Shown piece after piece: positions 25,601 to 36,242 of a DNA stretch of 64,000 bases. Position 1 is the stretch's first letter. Each line of letters begins with the position of its first letter. Source of the stretch: Ehretia macrophylla (taxonomy: Eukaryota; Streptophyta; Magnoliopsida; Boraginales; Ehretiaceae); the NCBI GenBank assembly GCA_037974665.1, contig CM075765.1, positions 20,380,648 through 20,444,647 of the forward strand, in the 5' to 3' direction. The notes beneath the pieces were generated by a model. The model was not told where the DNA came from. It did not search any database and saw only the letters and a program-made list of their open reading frames with translations. The translations under genes and the position numbers were made by a program.

Positions 25601-28600
25601 AAGAAGTCCTCAGATGAAACTATACTGCAGGGTCGAGACAATAAAAATACTGAGTTGCATAGGGAGAAGCACCATTATCTTAGCTGAATTTGATTAGACT
25701 TTCCTTATGGGTAGATGACAATTTATTTACAAGCAGAATTGTACAGAAAGAAGGCTTCCAAATGAAATTTCAGAATTGGACAAAAGCATTCTACAATGTT
25801 TCAATGGTAGCAGGAACCAAAAAGCATCTTTCCCAAATGTAGGATTAGATTCCTTTCATCATTGACAAAATTCACGAGTTAGGAAATAAATTAATAAGAG
25901 ATAAGCGAATGAAAAAAGCATGTTCTGAATGGCAAAAGCAATCACTTGTTACATAAGATGATTTAATTGCTCAATCAACTTAGCAAATTAGACTTACGAG
26001 TGCCAGTTCCGCTTTATAATACCCACAACACGCCCAGATGGACGAGACAGCACAGTATTTCCTTCACCTGCTGAACCTTGTGCAAGATCTGTGACTCGAG
26101 GAGCATCATCAGCACTACTTGGAGCTAGATGAACATCTTCATCATCATCCTCTGGAAGATAACAAAGAATGTGGCAAAGTATTCAGTTAAACCAAGACAT
26201 ATGCACAACGCAAATTGCAGAGAGTAAGAAAGAGAGAAAGGACAGGGATCCCTGAACCTTCAAGATAATTGAGATGATCATCCTTTAAAGGCAATAGCTG
26301 TGACTGCTAAAACATAACTCACGGCTAGTGTTAAATGAGATCTATTAATTGACTAATTCACTATCATCACAAGCACAGGGACGGATAGACTGAACTAACT
26401 AATTGGTGGACGAACATAAAGGATACTTAGCCCACGCATTCCAGTTAGTGAAGAACACAACAAACTATTTAACTATAATTTAGAACCAACCAACAGAGAC
26501 CCCAAGATAGATATCCATAATATGACTTGGCGAGTCATACAAGAGGATGAAGGCAAGCAATTCCTTCACTTAGCTTGCACTCAAAAAACACCTCACTTCA
26601 TTATTTGTAAGATAAAGACATGTGTTTTAATTATTTACACCCCAAAACGAATGGTAAACTGATACAGGCACAGAATATATAGTATTAGAGAGTAAGAGTG
26701 GAGAGACCTATTGTCAGATGGATTAGATTACTCAAGCAACTAGCTTAAATATTAAAGCAAAAGCAACTGTTTGTCTATTTTTCTACAAGCAAGAGCCATT
26801 TTTCATTTGCTGACACAAAATTTCGATCTTCACAAGGTTCATGGGTAGATTGTTACAGTATAACCATACCATCATCACCAATTGCTAAAGACTTCTCCTC
26901 ATGCCACTGCTCTCGAGGCAAAAGTTCCACAGCCACTATATCACCATCAAAGGTCCTATTCATATTTGCCCGCCCATAAATAACTATCTCATCCCCTATA
27001 CTTTCACTTCCCACATATGCTTCAAATGGATTATAACGGTTAACACGAAGTTTCCCTTGATGGTAAATTCCTCTAAGCAAACCAGAAGTAATCTCGGACA
27101 TCGGCTTATGCTGCATCAAAGCAATAGCAGAGAACATAAAAACACACATTTTATTTGAGAAAGAATGAAGCAAACATAAACAAATTACTGCAAGCAGAGG
27201 TCACAGTGGTGGATAACAATACCTCAGTGTAGATAACTTTTCTCTTTGAAGGCCTCAGATCTTCGACATCCTCCATACTGACATCTTCAGATGGGGGCTG
27301 AACAACCAGGTCAAGTAGTTCTGGTTGACCAAGTGACTTTACATATGATTCAACTGTAATGTAACTAAACTTTGTTACACAACTGTGCCCAGATAAAATG
27401 TCCAACGAAAAAGTTCATCTAATGATAGTATTCGAAAAACCATAAAAAAGAAACAAAAAGCATGCAGTGGCAGGCCATAGTAGAAGCACCAGATCAGTAG
27501 TACTCTTCTAGCCCAAATGAATAAAAGGATAACTGAACCCTGCAACAACAGAAATTTTTAAGGTCATTGCTTACTTGTCTCTGCAGAGATGCCCTCCTCA
27601 ATGGCCTTTCTCTTATTCTCCCTGTCATTTGTAATTAGTAAGACCCGTGCAGTGCTGCCCAGATGATTTTGATACCATTGAGTTGCCACTCGAATTGCTG
27701 GACAATAATATGCAAAAGTTAAATGTTGCAGACCAGAAAGTATTTTCGCAATTAGTGTTAGTTGCAAATAGAGTAAAAGTAGGACTAGAGGTTTGCACTT
27801 CCAGGACAAATTATCTTCTAATTTACTAACATTATGCAAACAAGTACAGAATACTCGCAATACCGGAGAATGCATAAAAGCCGACCCAAATCTGCATGCA
27901 AAACCAATCAAAATCGTCTGCTTCCATATATTTTCTTATTAGGAGACTGAAACGGAAAGGAAAATTCCAAAACACTGCCATGATCCTATTTGATTAGTCT
28001 CCAATATGTTTGGGAATGTGAACTTCACCAATTCATATTTACAATTGGGTGTCGTTGCAGCACCCAAGTCTAAAAGTCTCAATTTTTATTCAATCAACTC
28101 TACAAAGCCTTAACCTATAAAAATCAACTTGAGCTAAAGATTGAAAGTGGTATCACATCTCAAGACTCAAACAAAATAAAGAAAATTTTATTTCATCTTT
28201 GACAAAGTCACAAAGCCATATTATGCAGTTGGAGTTCATAGAATCACTCAAGATTTGACACCAGGTATTCACAACTTCCAACCACTTAATCCATTTAGGG
28301 TCTACTTGACATAGCCTTCCATTAGCTAAATGATAATCATTAGTGTTCTGAGTAATATATTCCAATATACAAATACAATGTGTAAGTTTACAACCATTAG
28401 CCTGCATGCAACAGTTGCCCTACATAAAACGCACTTTTGTACGCTGGACAAACCAGTACAACAAGGAACATGCTCTTAGTGCAACAGGAACTGCTATCTC
28501 AAGATAAGAAGTAACAAGGATCAAGACAATAGATAGTGTATCACTTATTCTGCAAAGCAAGGAACAAACCTCTATCGTTCCGATCATTTGGGCTCTCTCC

Positions 28601-29833
28601 AGCCATGGCCTTCACATATGTATCCCTTTACAGGCAAGAAACAAGCACAATACTATATAATGAGTTCAAACCCATGAAAATGACTTATTAACCTCGAAAA
28701 CAAAATAAGTTATAAACATAAATGAAGCACGCTTAAAGCATAATGCTGCAGTCGCAGGCTTGAAATCAATAACTACATATGCAGACATAAGCTTATCTTC
28801 AACTGCCCGAAATTCAATGCACAGAAAAACAACACTAAAACTTTAAAGCATTTCTCCTATTTTCAAACTTAAAGCCAGCTTCGGGAACAGATACATGTAG
28901 ACCAAGAAATATAAACAGCATATACAAATCTGTTAACAATTTGAACCTTGGCTAGTATCATCAGTAAACAAATAACCACCATCAAACTCTATAATAATGT
29001 CTAATCAAATTGATGAAAAGGGTAAACAAAGCAAAGAACATACTTGTGATATTCATTGGAGAACACAAAGAATTTCCTTAATGAATTACTGCAGAGAGCT
29101 CTAAGCCGATTATAAACCGCAATATTTTTGTTCTTAACTTCCTCCAACACCACTGATAGCACCACCACGTCATCAATCGCTGGATTCTCCAGCAAATCAA
29201 TCTAAACCAAAATGAATTAATTAAATAAATAAATAAACAAACAGTCGAATACAGAAGAAAATAAATTAAATATATAAAACATTAATTAAAGTGCAACTGT
29301 AAGGCTGTTGTACTGTCGTACTGGAGGTCACAGGTTCAACCTGCAGTACAATCGACATTAAAGTGGGTCCAACTCTTCCCGAACCAATAAATAACTGCAC
29401 CTTCGAACACCGGCTGCTATTTTTATAAAACATTAAATTAAAAAATAAAAAAGTTTACATCTTTACCTGGTTGAGTACAACATTAGTATCAACAACGAGA
29501 ATAGCGGAGGCATTCGGGCTTAAACGGGCCCCCGAAACATCGCAGACTTGGCAAAATGTAGCTCCACAGTATATATCATCTCTTAAATAGTGTTCTCTAA
29601 CAACCTTTTCAACAAAAATTAAAATTAAAAAATCAAATCAAACAATCAAGATTTTTATTACTTAATGTTAATTGCAAAGCAAAGAATTAAAGCTTAATTA
29701 ATGAAGTTAATTAAACCCAAAAAAAAAAGCAAAAAGAACAAAAGAAAAGAAAAGAAAAGGTTAGGGTTTAAGGTTGTACCTTAACAACTTTGCCTTGCTT
29801 TGTTTTTCTTACAAAAGACTTGCTCTGCAGCAT
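10699..29833 (-). CDS. RRP44A: Exosome ribonuclease RRP44A/DIS3
   Basis: Exoribonuclease and endonuclease that degrades and trims RNA as the active subunit of the nuclear exosome. Coding exons: 29833-29780, 29604-29467, 29201-29044, 28625-28570, 27697-27575, 27353-27223, 27110-26870, 26151-25998, 24307-24067, 23611-23455, 23342-23274, 22559-22434, 22325-22273, 20900-20794, 19193-19139, 19018-18919, 16282-16171, 14764-14644, 13422-13363, 13222-13117, 13043-12948, 11584-11503, 11416-11351, 10894-10699. Every junction is GT-AG and all phases join: 2802 nt, 933 residues, the length I recall for Arabidopsis RRP44A. Seen in order: CR3 cysteines C31/C36/C39; PIN endonuclease acids D57, E85, D131/D134, D160; cold-shock domains from ~221; RNB active site DPPGCKDIDD (D482, D488, D490, D491); [11 protein letters not shown] near 778-788; C-terminal S1 domain. 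The start matches the family N-terminus (MLQSKSFV). Predicted intact and functional. Confidence 0.97.
11771..12196. mobile_element. PIF/Harbinger-like MITE A (426 bp)
   Basis: Terminal inverted repeats GGCTCCGTTTGTTTGC and its imperfect complement GCAAACAAACGAAGCC, flanked by TAA target duplications (11768-11770 and 12197-12199). The 3-bp TWA-type duplication and TIR style fit Tourist/PIF-Harbinger MITEs. It lies in the RRP44A intron between coding exons 21 and 22. Confidence 0.85.
11935..12015 (+). repeat. G-rich tract inside MITE A
   Basis: About 80 bases with many runs of three to five G separated by one to five bases, so a plus-strand G-quadruplex is possible. In the RRP44A pre-mRNA (minus strand) the same stretch is C-rich. 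Confidence 0.8.
12303..12690. mobile_element. Foldback MITE with GAGACTCCATTG ends
   Basis: Starts near CAATGGAGTCTTTAAATG and ends GAGACTCCATTGAAG. Almost the whole element is one large inverted repeat centred near 12525, with long arms containing GAGACCCAGTCTCC and GACTGGGTCTC. It shares its palindrome core with 966-1005 and its end motif with 1130-1174. It lies in the same RRP44A intron as MITE A, so a transcript would carry a long hairpin. Exact ends are uncertain by a few bases. Confidence 0.75.
16319..16750. repeat. Diverged ~220-bp direct duplication
   Basis: The stretch from 16319 to about 16527 repeats with many differences at 16543-16750. Both copies contain TTTATAAAAGATGGTTGTTA and CATATGAAGAC. 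It lies in the RRP44A intron between coding exons 16 and 17. No TIRs or gene seen. Confidence 0.85.
18229..18641. mobile_element. PIF/Harbinger-like MITE B with internal duplications
   Basis: TIR GGCTCCGTTTGTTTGC at the left and GCAAACAAACGGAGCC at the right, the same family as MITE A. TAA follows on the right; AAA stands on the left, so one base of the duplication has changed. A ~85-bp internal unit containing CCAGAAAATT.GTCAA is repeated in tandem, and the right terminal ~50 bases occur twice (an extra end near 18570). It lies in the RRP44A intron between coding exons 16 and 17. Confidence 0.8.
19940..20015. repeat. 38-bp tandem duplication
   Basis: Units 19940-19977 and 19978-20015, both containing TCTGAAAAATTAGTA and CTTGTACGAAGTA, with a few differences. 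They lie in the RRP44A intron between coding exons 14 and 15. Confidence 0.85.
21181..21804. mobile_element. Non-autonomous hAT element, host of a nested MITE
   Basis: Left end CAGAGGCAGATTCA, right end TACCTCCGCCACTG (complement CAGTGGCGGAGGTA), flanked by the perfect 8-bp duplication ACTGTAGA at 21173-21180 and 21805-21812. An 8-bp duplication with CAGNGGCGGA-type ends is typical of hAT. It carries no transposase. MITE C inserted into it later. It lies in the RRP44A intron between coding exons 13 and 14. Confidence 0.88.
21219..21615. mobile_element. PIF/Harbinger-like MITE C, nested in hAT
   Basis: TIRs GGCTCTGTTTGGCCTAG and CTAGGCCAAACAGAGCC, flanked by TAA at 21216-21218 and 21616-21618. 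Its ends resemble those of MITEs A and B. It lies 38 bases inside the left end of the hAT element. Confidence 0.88.
24379..24430 (+). repeat. Poly-G tract in RRP44A intron
   Basis: GGA/GGGA repeats passing into two long G runs split by one A. It lies between coding exons 8 and 9. On the RRP44A sense strand it is poly-C. The exact length may be a sequencing artefact. Confidence 0.85.
29285..29410 (+). mobile_element. Possible SINE fragment
   Basis: Contains GGAGGTCACAGGTTCAACC, which looks like a tRNA-derived B box (GGTTCAACC), in the first half of a short noncoding stretch within the RRP44A intron between coding exons 2 and 3. I could not define an A box, tail or target duplication, so this is tentative. 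Confidence 0.3.
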
Positions 29834-29900
29834 CTTTCTTGCAGGTTTGGAGTGATTTGTTTTTCTATTGTTGTTTCTTCAAATACTATTATTAGGTTTA

Positions 29901-30353
29901 CCCCCAGTTTATTGCACATGGGAAAGGAAAGGAAAGTAAAGTAGAGGAAGAAAAATAAAGGAAAGGAAAGGAAAATAAATCTCTTGTTTGGATTGTAAAA
30001 AAATAATAAGGGAAAGGAAATGAAAGAAATTTATAATTTGTTGTTTGGATTGGAGAAGTAAATTAAAAGAAATGATAATTTTAAATAAAAAATTATCTTA
30101 TTATCCTTTCTTATAAGATAGTTATAAAAAGAATTAAAGATAAATTAGCCTTTTTATTTATTTTCTTTTCCTTTTCCTTTATTTTACTCCAAATTGAAAA
30201 GATTATAAAATTTTTCTCATTAAAAAAAATGGAGGGATTTTAGAATCCCTCCAATTCTTTTATTAAAATTGAAAATACAATCCAAACAGGGGGAGGGATT
30301 TTCTAATCCCTTCCCTTCTTTTAATTTCCTTTAAAAAAATCAATCCAAACAAG
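29901..30353. mobile_element. MITE-like repeat D, copy 1, at RRP44A promoter
   Basis: A ~450-base AT-rich element with purine-rich GGAAAGGAAA runs, starting CCCCCAGTTTATTGCACATGG and ending CAATCCAAACAAG. A second copy at 31415-31868 matches along its whole length. The start TTTGGATTG and end CAATCCAAA suggest short terminal inverted repeats. Copy 1 begins 68 bases upstream of the RRP44A start codon, so it occupies the proximal promoter or 5' UTR. From 30354 to 31414 I see only AT-rich noncoding sequence. Confidence 0.75.
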
Positions 30354-31414
30354 CTGTTAAGGTTCAAGTTTTACATGAACATACAATAACTTTTGAAAGG
30401 AGCCAAAAGCTATAAAGTGTTAAAAATTCGTTACTATATAGGAAAAAAAATTGCAATCCTCTTAATTTTAGATTTTATGGAGAAAAAAAAAAGTTAATGT
30501 AGAATTTTTTTAATATTTTTAATTATATTTTTAACATACGAATAACTATAATTTTAATTATATGTTTAACATACGAATAAATATAAAAGATGTATTTAAA
30601 TAATTTCTTAGTTAAAATTGTATTTTTTTTTTCAATCTAATCAAATTATCATGCAATTATTTCCTTTTCAGCCTGTTATTAATTTTTTTTAATCCAAACA
30701 ATAAATTCTTTTTTTCTTCTTTTCCTTTATTATTTTTCCTCCACCTTGCAATGCAAGCACAATAAAGTTTTGATGGCTTGCTTGTTTTAAGAGTAATTAA
30801 AAGGTTTGGGGTTCCGGCAGGGCCCAAATGAATGAAAGAGGGGTCGGATTGAGGTGTGAGTCAGAATCCAATTGTTGAAAAAAATTTAAATTATTTTATT
30901 TATAATTATATCAATAATTTATAACTGTTAAATTCTACTTATATTATAATTCGATTAATTTTTGATTGAAAATTTTAACAAGAGAATTAAATGGTTCATA
31001 ATATTTTATATCGTTATAAGTAAAATTCATTAACCCACCATGATGTGGTTGTTTTAGGACCCCTTTGGATTATTTAGTTGATTTACTCACGAGAAAATTG
31101 GATTTTCTATTTTTTATTTTGAGAGGTTGAAATGAACACGTGTTTATTGAAATTTATAGTCATTTAATGTAATGGGATAATGGACAAGAATTTGAAAGAA
31201 ATTATTTATATTTTACTTTTGAATATTTAAGATTTCTTGATATTAATTAGCAAGAGTGGCATATCATTCACGAGTGTAATTTAAAAAAGAAATATATGAT
31301 ATTATAAAATTGGTAGGAAAGATTTAGAAAAAGTAAACCGTCATCTGCCACGTTCGAATAATAGAAGACGAATTCGAATGAGGGAGGATACGACCTGCTT
31401 CTTTCCTTACTCTT

Positions 31415-31868
31415 CCCCCAGTTTGGATTGTACATGGGAAATGAAAGGAAAGTAAGGTAGAGGAAGAAAAATAAAAGAAAGGAAAAGAAAATAAATCTCT
31501 TGTTTGGATTACAAAAAAATAATAAGAGAAAGGAAATGAAAGAAATTTATAATTTGTTGTTTAGAATGGAGAAGTAAAGGAAAAGAAATGACAATTTTAG
31601 ATTAAAAATTACTTTATTATCCTTCTTATAAGATAGTCATAAAAAGAATTAAGGATAAATTAGTCTTTTTATTCATTTTTCTTTCCTTTCTCTTCATTTT
31701 ACCCCAAATTAAAAAGATTGTAAAATCATTTTTATTAAAAAAAATGAAGGAATTTTAAAATTCCTTCAAATTCTTTATTAAATCTAAAAATATAATCTAA
31801 ACAGAAGGAGGGATTCCCTAATCCCTCCCCTTCCTTTACTTTCCTTTAAAAAAAACAATTCAAACAAG
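31415..31868. mobile_element. MITE-like repeat D, copy 2
   Basis: Starts CCCCAGTTTGGATTG and ends CAATTCAAACAAG. It is a direct repeat of copy 1, with scattered differences. No coding capacity. Confidence 0.75.
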
Positions 31869-32099
31869 AAATGGTTGGACATCATTCCATAAACAGTGCC
31901 CTCCAAAACCAACCCCACAAGACTCGAAACGCCAACTAAATTTATCATCTCCTATGCCTTATACATATCCCTTTCTTGGCCCATGAGCCTAATCATTGAA
32001 GATTAATAGTGCCCAACAGTGGGATTAATCCCATAATCCTTTATCATCGATTCAAAAATACTGATTCGCGACGTTCAAAGGTACCTTATTGTGCCAACA

Positions 32100-32955
32100 G
32101 GCTGATAGAATATTGAGAAAAAGTCCTCTCATCTGGCTGCAAATCTTTCATCATAGCTAACTTCTCATATAGCTCAATCACTTTAGCAGATTCACCATTG
32201 TGCACGTATCCAGATATCAATGCATTCCATGTAATTAAATTCGTATTTGGAATTCATGTACATGTCAATGAGAGCACTTCCAACCAGACTCGGCCCAAAC
32301 TATGAGCAGTTTAGGCTTGTGCTCAAGGTCCCCTTAGTTTGGGGGTTTCAAGTTTAAAAAAAAAATATTAACTTAGTAAAAAAATATAAAACGGCCAGTA
32401 CTTAATCGATTTTTGAACTGTTGAAGGCCTAACTATTGAAGGCTAGCACTTAAATGATTTTTGTTTATTGTGATATTAATTTTGCATATAATATAAGAAA
32501 GTAGGGCTGATCCAAAAAAGAAAGCATAGAGGTATACATTCAACTCTTTTTTTATTTTTTTATGTGATAAATTTTGACATTTTTTATATACTTATATATA
32601 TCTTAATTTAAAATAATTAATTTTTTTATTTATATTCATTTTTTTATTAATTTTTTTATATGCAATAGATTTAATAAAACTTAATTATTAAGGCCCAAGA
32701 AATATGTTGAAGAAAGACTTAATAAAGAGAAAGAACATTGGAGAAATATCTTTTTATTTGTAGTGATTATTTTAGTAGAAAATTTAAAGTTTTTTTTTAT
32801 TGAGAAAAAACATAATTATTAAAGCTAATATTTAAATGATCGTTCAAGGTCCCCAAATTATTTGAGACGGCCCTACTTCCAACAACAACTGAAGTATCTC
32901 TAAACCATACTTCACTGCACAACAATGGATCAAATCCAACTCACGATAAGCCTGT
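32100..32955 (-). pseudogene. PPR protein fragment, split by hAT insertion
   Basis: The minus strand reads two pieces of pentatricopeptide-repeat protein. At 32237-32115 is NLITWNALISGYVHNG followed by a helix pair ending QPDERTF, a typical PPR repeat. At 32281-32258 is GSALIDMY, the usual lead-in to the next repeat. Beyond the hAT element, 32955-32876 continues the coding similarity (IHCCAVKYG, then FRDTSVVVGSALIDMY across the joined target site). There are frameshifts between blocks, and neither a start nor the C-terminal domains are seen. PPR proteins bind organellar RNA; this remnant is too short to work. Confidence 0.75.
32285..32875. mobile_element. Non-autonomous hAT element (591 bp) inside PPR remnant
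   Basis: Left end CAGACTCGGCCCAAAC, right end GAGACGGCCCTA, flanked by the perfect 8-bp duplication CTTCCAAC at 32277-32284 and 32876-32883. The right ~50 bases (GACCTTGAACGATCATTTAAA on the minus strand) match the left end of the hAT element at 46937, so they are one family. No ORF. Confidence 0.88.
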
Positions 32956-33060
32956 ACTTGCCGTGTTGCAGTTTCGTGGAACTTTTGAGTTTCTTCAGAT
33001 TAGCTAACAAAGATTGGGTGGTATTGAAAGATATTGATAACTTGCCACCCATTAAGGACA
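32953..33060 (+). pseudogene. Short F-box/DUF295-like fragment
   Basis: Sequence around GTGTTGCAG and GGAACTTTTGAGTTTCTTCA resembles 35480-35580 of the downstream F-box/DUF295 pseudogene (GTGTTGCAGACTGATGGAAC). It has stops and no flanking domain. From 33061 to 34878 I see no gene, only AT-rich sequence with a T-run near 33267. Confidence 0.5.
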
Positions 33061-34779
33061 TTGCAGAACATAAGCAAAGATAGTACAGACTGGAAACTGC
33101 TAAGCTTGAGAAACTTGTTCAGTATCCAGGGTACATTCACATGTTTTGGCCTCCTCCAAATTGGCTCACAAGTGGAACTCAACTCTTTTCATTGCAATGT
33201 TATTTATTTCTTTCCTAATTTGGTATTGCAAAATGATGATGTTTGTGCTGGACCCTCGTTATGTTTTTTTTTTTTTTTTTTCTGTTAAATATGTTGTTAT
33301 CCTTATTTTCTAAATATCATTCAGATGATTATTTTATTTTTTGCAGCATCATAACAATATCTTACTCTTCTATTATCATAAAAGTATCAGTATCCATCAA
33401 CCCCATCAGCGCTTTTATATATACTATTAGTGATAATTGCTTGTGCATCTTATTCGTGGATTCGCGAGCAATTATTTCATTCATTGTAGATATATATATA
33501 CTTTGTTCGGTCATTTAGAAGAATTCAGTTTTGATAAATCTACGAGTGTAAAATTACTTCCGAGCTTCTAGTATTTCCAGAGAAGAAAACCAAAGATCAT
33601 ACACGACTTGAAAGACAATTTGATATGATATTAAAGACGAATGAACGCCTCTAAATGATGATGCATGGAAAATTATATCGACTTTCAACTACAGCTATAA
33701 TAAATTGAGCATACTCTATGCTCCCTAAAGGCTTTGGGTACAGTTTGTAGTGTCTAATTTTTTTTTAATGCCTTTTTTTTTTTTTTCTATTGCAACTAGG
33801 TAAATATCTTGACTCACGACACTAGCTAACTTAAAGATAGTGGTAGCCAAAATATGTCAGCACATCCAGGAAAATAAACCAGTGAGCCAAAAGAGATGCA
33901 ATGCTAGGGCCTATTACAGGAAAATACTGGATGCCTCTTGTTCGCCCAGTGTAAAGTTCCTAATTATTATTGAATTTCACAAGGTTTTGTTAATGGCCCG
34001 TTACAATAATATGCCGACGTTTTTAAGACCATCCCTCTAATACAATAGAGAAATACACCAACGTTTCTCAGGTACACAAATGCATATATAATTAGTAGGA
34101 GGAAGGAATACATATGCTATCAAATGCATTTTATTTCTTTTTTCTTTTTTTAGTCAAAAATACATTCTTCCGTGGAATAAAATTTAAGTAACATCACGTT
34201 TGGGACACAATCAGAAATTCGAGCCAAGATGGTCCTAATGATACCAAGAATGACTGGGGAATCACAAGGACAAAGAGGTAGTTTAAAGCATACCCCGTGA
34301 ATACAAAAGGGCTACGTAATAGATACAGAAAAACTTGGGAATAGTATCAATTTATTGAAACTGTAAGACAACAACTTGTGACCAATTGAGATTGTGAAAG
34401 CAAGTTTTCCATCACTTCCCCTCGCTTATTTCCTACTATCAGCACAAAACTTTTTTGTTTTGCATAACGTAAGAACTCAATTGGCGAAACTGACAATCGG
34501 ATTATTCGGCGAAGCCGATGACCAACTAGTGAACATCGAATGAAATGATACAATTCCCCACATGCATCAAGTTAGTTAAGAGCAAAATTCCAAAATAGTG
34601 AAAAGTTTCAAACCCGCAACCCCACTACTCGGGAAAGCACAAAACTTTGATACTGACCCTTTGGGTTTGCCAATTAGATTACAAAGTTAATAAAAGCAGA
34701 CGCCTTGGTATGTGTAACGTTGTATCGATATCAGTGGTTTACAATAAACGGTCCATTGCCCGTTAATTTGTTCAATTTG

Positions 34780-34800
34780 TAGTATATATAGTTTGCTGTA
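34780..34800 (+). promoter_or_regulatory. Likely TATA region of F-box pseudogene
   Basis: AGTATATATAG lies about 90-100 bases upstream of the ATG at 34879, followed by a pyrimidine-rich leader. Position and sequence suit a plant core promoter. Not tested further. Confidence 0.4.
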
Positions 34801-34878
34801 TATTCATCTCTTGCGTACTCACACACAGCAGAAATCTTTCTGTACCTTCAAACATCTTTCTTTGGCATAAAAGTAGAT

Positions 34879-36242
34879 ATGGATTATATATCTTCATGGG
34901 TTGATCTTCCCACAGAGCTGTTATCGATGATCGGCAAATGTCTCAAAACACGCATTGACAATTGCCGATTCCGTTATGTGTGCCTCTTGGCACACTACAA
35001 AAAAAACTGAATTTTGTAACAGACGGTTTGCCCTCACCATGCCATCACCAATTTGGTATTTGCGACGGCACAGTGAGAGAAAACGTCCGTCATGAGGTGT
35101 ACCATCACATTGATGTGTATCCCAACGTCCCTGGTTATTTTCATCTGACCGAAAAAGCTATATATTGCCTTGAACCACTTCCGCAGTCTTCTTCATCATC
35201 ATTGAACTCTTGGTTGATTGCAGTCGAAGAGTTTGAAGGTGGTAAAGTTCATCTTCTACATCCATTTACAGGCACGCGTATCAAGCCACTCCCTCCCATA
35301 TTACCAAGAGAGTTGAACCTTTGTGAATTTCGTCTCATTGAGTTGCACAAGCTATACCGAATGGAGTCGTACATAGACCATAGGAACAATGAAGTCCAAT
35401 CCCTCCTCATCGGAAAAGAAGAAACATTGATGGTTGTTAAGTGGTTTTCTTATCAAATCCAACTAATAAAGAAGAGTATGTTCTCGCTGTGTTGCAGACT
35501 GATGGAACTTTGAGTTACTTCAAATTGGGAATGACTAAATGGATCCTATTTGGATATATCAATTGGCCATCAATTGTGGATATTACAAGCTATAAAGGTA
35601 AAGTTTGTGCTATAACTGAAACTGGGCAGTCAATTATTGTCGACTCATCGTATAATTATACTGAAATTGCACGCCCAATGTTCCCTGATCAGGGTTCCAT
35701 GTTTGCCACTTGTATAGTTGAGTCATCTGGAGATCTTTTCTTAGTTCAGTACTGTGAACCATTCCTGAGATTCTGACCTTTACTTTTTCACTCAACTATT
35801 TCCATTTGGCTCTTTCCGTCATGACCAGCCGGCTTTGCCTTCCTTCAAAGTATATAAGCTTCATGAGGAAGATCAGCACAGGTGGATTGAGCTGACAAAT
35901 TTAGGCGAACGCGTGAAGTCTATCACTTATGGATTAAGGTCTATCACTCATGGATTAAAGTGTTGTTGGTCTTTTTCTGTATCATCTCGTCAATTCCCTG
36001 GTGCCTTCGGAAACTGCATCATCTTCACAGATGCCAGACTATTTGATTCTGCTGGAAACCATAAGTGTAATGATCTTACAGATGTTCTTGTTTTCAATAT
36101 GGATACTGGTACGGTTCGGTATCTGGATGTGTTTCCGGGATACGCGGACATTGTTTTTTTTTTTATGAGAAGAACGATAGAAATCCGGTTAAACAGGAAT
36201 TATCCGGAGTGTAGAATTACCTATCTTATCTTTCTTCAATAG
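34879..36242 (+). pseudogene. F-box/DUF295 (SKIP23/KIB-like) protein, disrupted
   Basis: The ATG at 34879 opens an F-box (WVDLPTELLSMIGKCL, RFRYVC) that meets a stop at 35008. Homology resumes in a second frame with VPGYFHLTEKAIYCLEPL, shifts frame near 35440 (VFLSNPTNKEEYVLAVLQ), stops at 35774, and continues in another frame with PSFKVYKLHEEDQ to DVLVFNMDTGTVRYLDVFPGY, ending at 36242. This order, F-box then the DUF295 beta-propeller-like region, is that of plant SKIP23/KIB-type proteins, which act as SCF ubiquitin-ligase adaptors. A 22-24-base internal duplication repeats SITYGL/SITHGL near 35920-35963. A CACTA-like fragment interrupts the F-box end. Three or more frame changes make it non-functional unless unusual splicing rescues it. 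Confidence 0.85.
34992..35093. mobile_element. CACTA-type terminal fragment in F-box gene
   Basis: CACTACAAAAAAAACTG matches the terminal signature of plant CACTA (En/Spm) elements. TTTGCGACGGCAC and ACGTCCGTC within 100 bases resemble their subterminal repeats. It lies exactly where the F-box homology breaks. No opposite CACTA end or 3-bp duplication was found, so only a fragment remains and its right limit is a guess. Confidence 0.5.
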
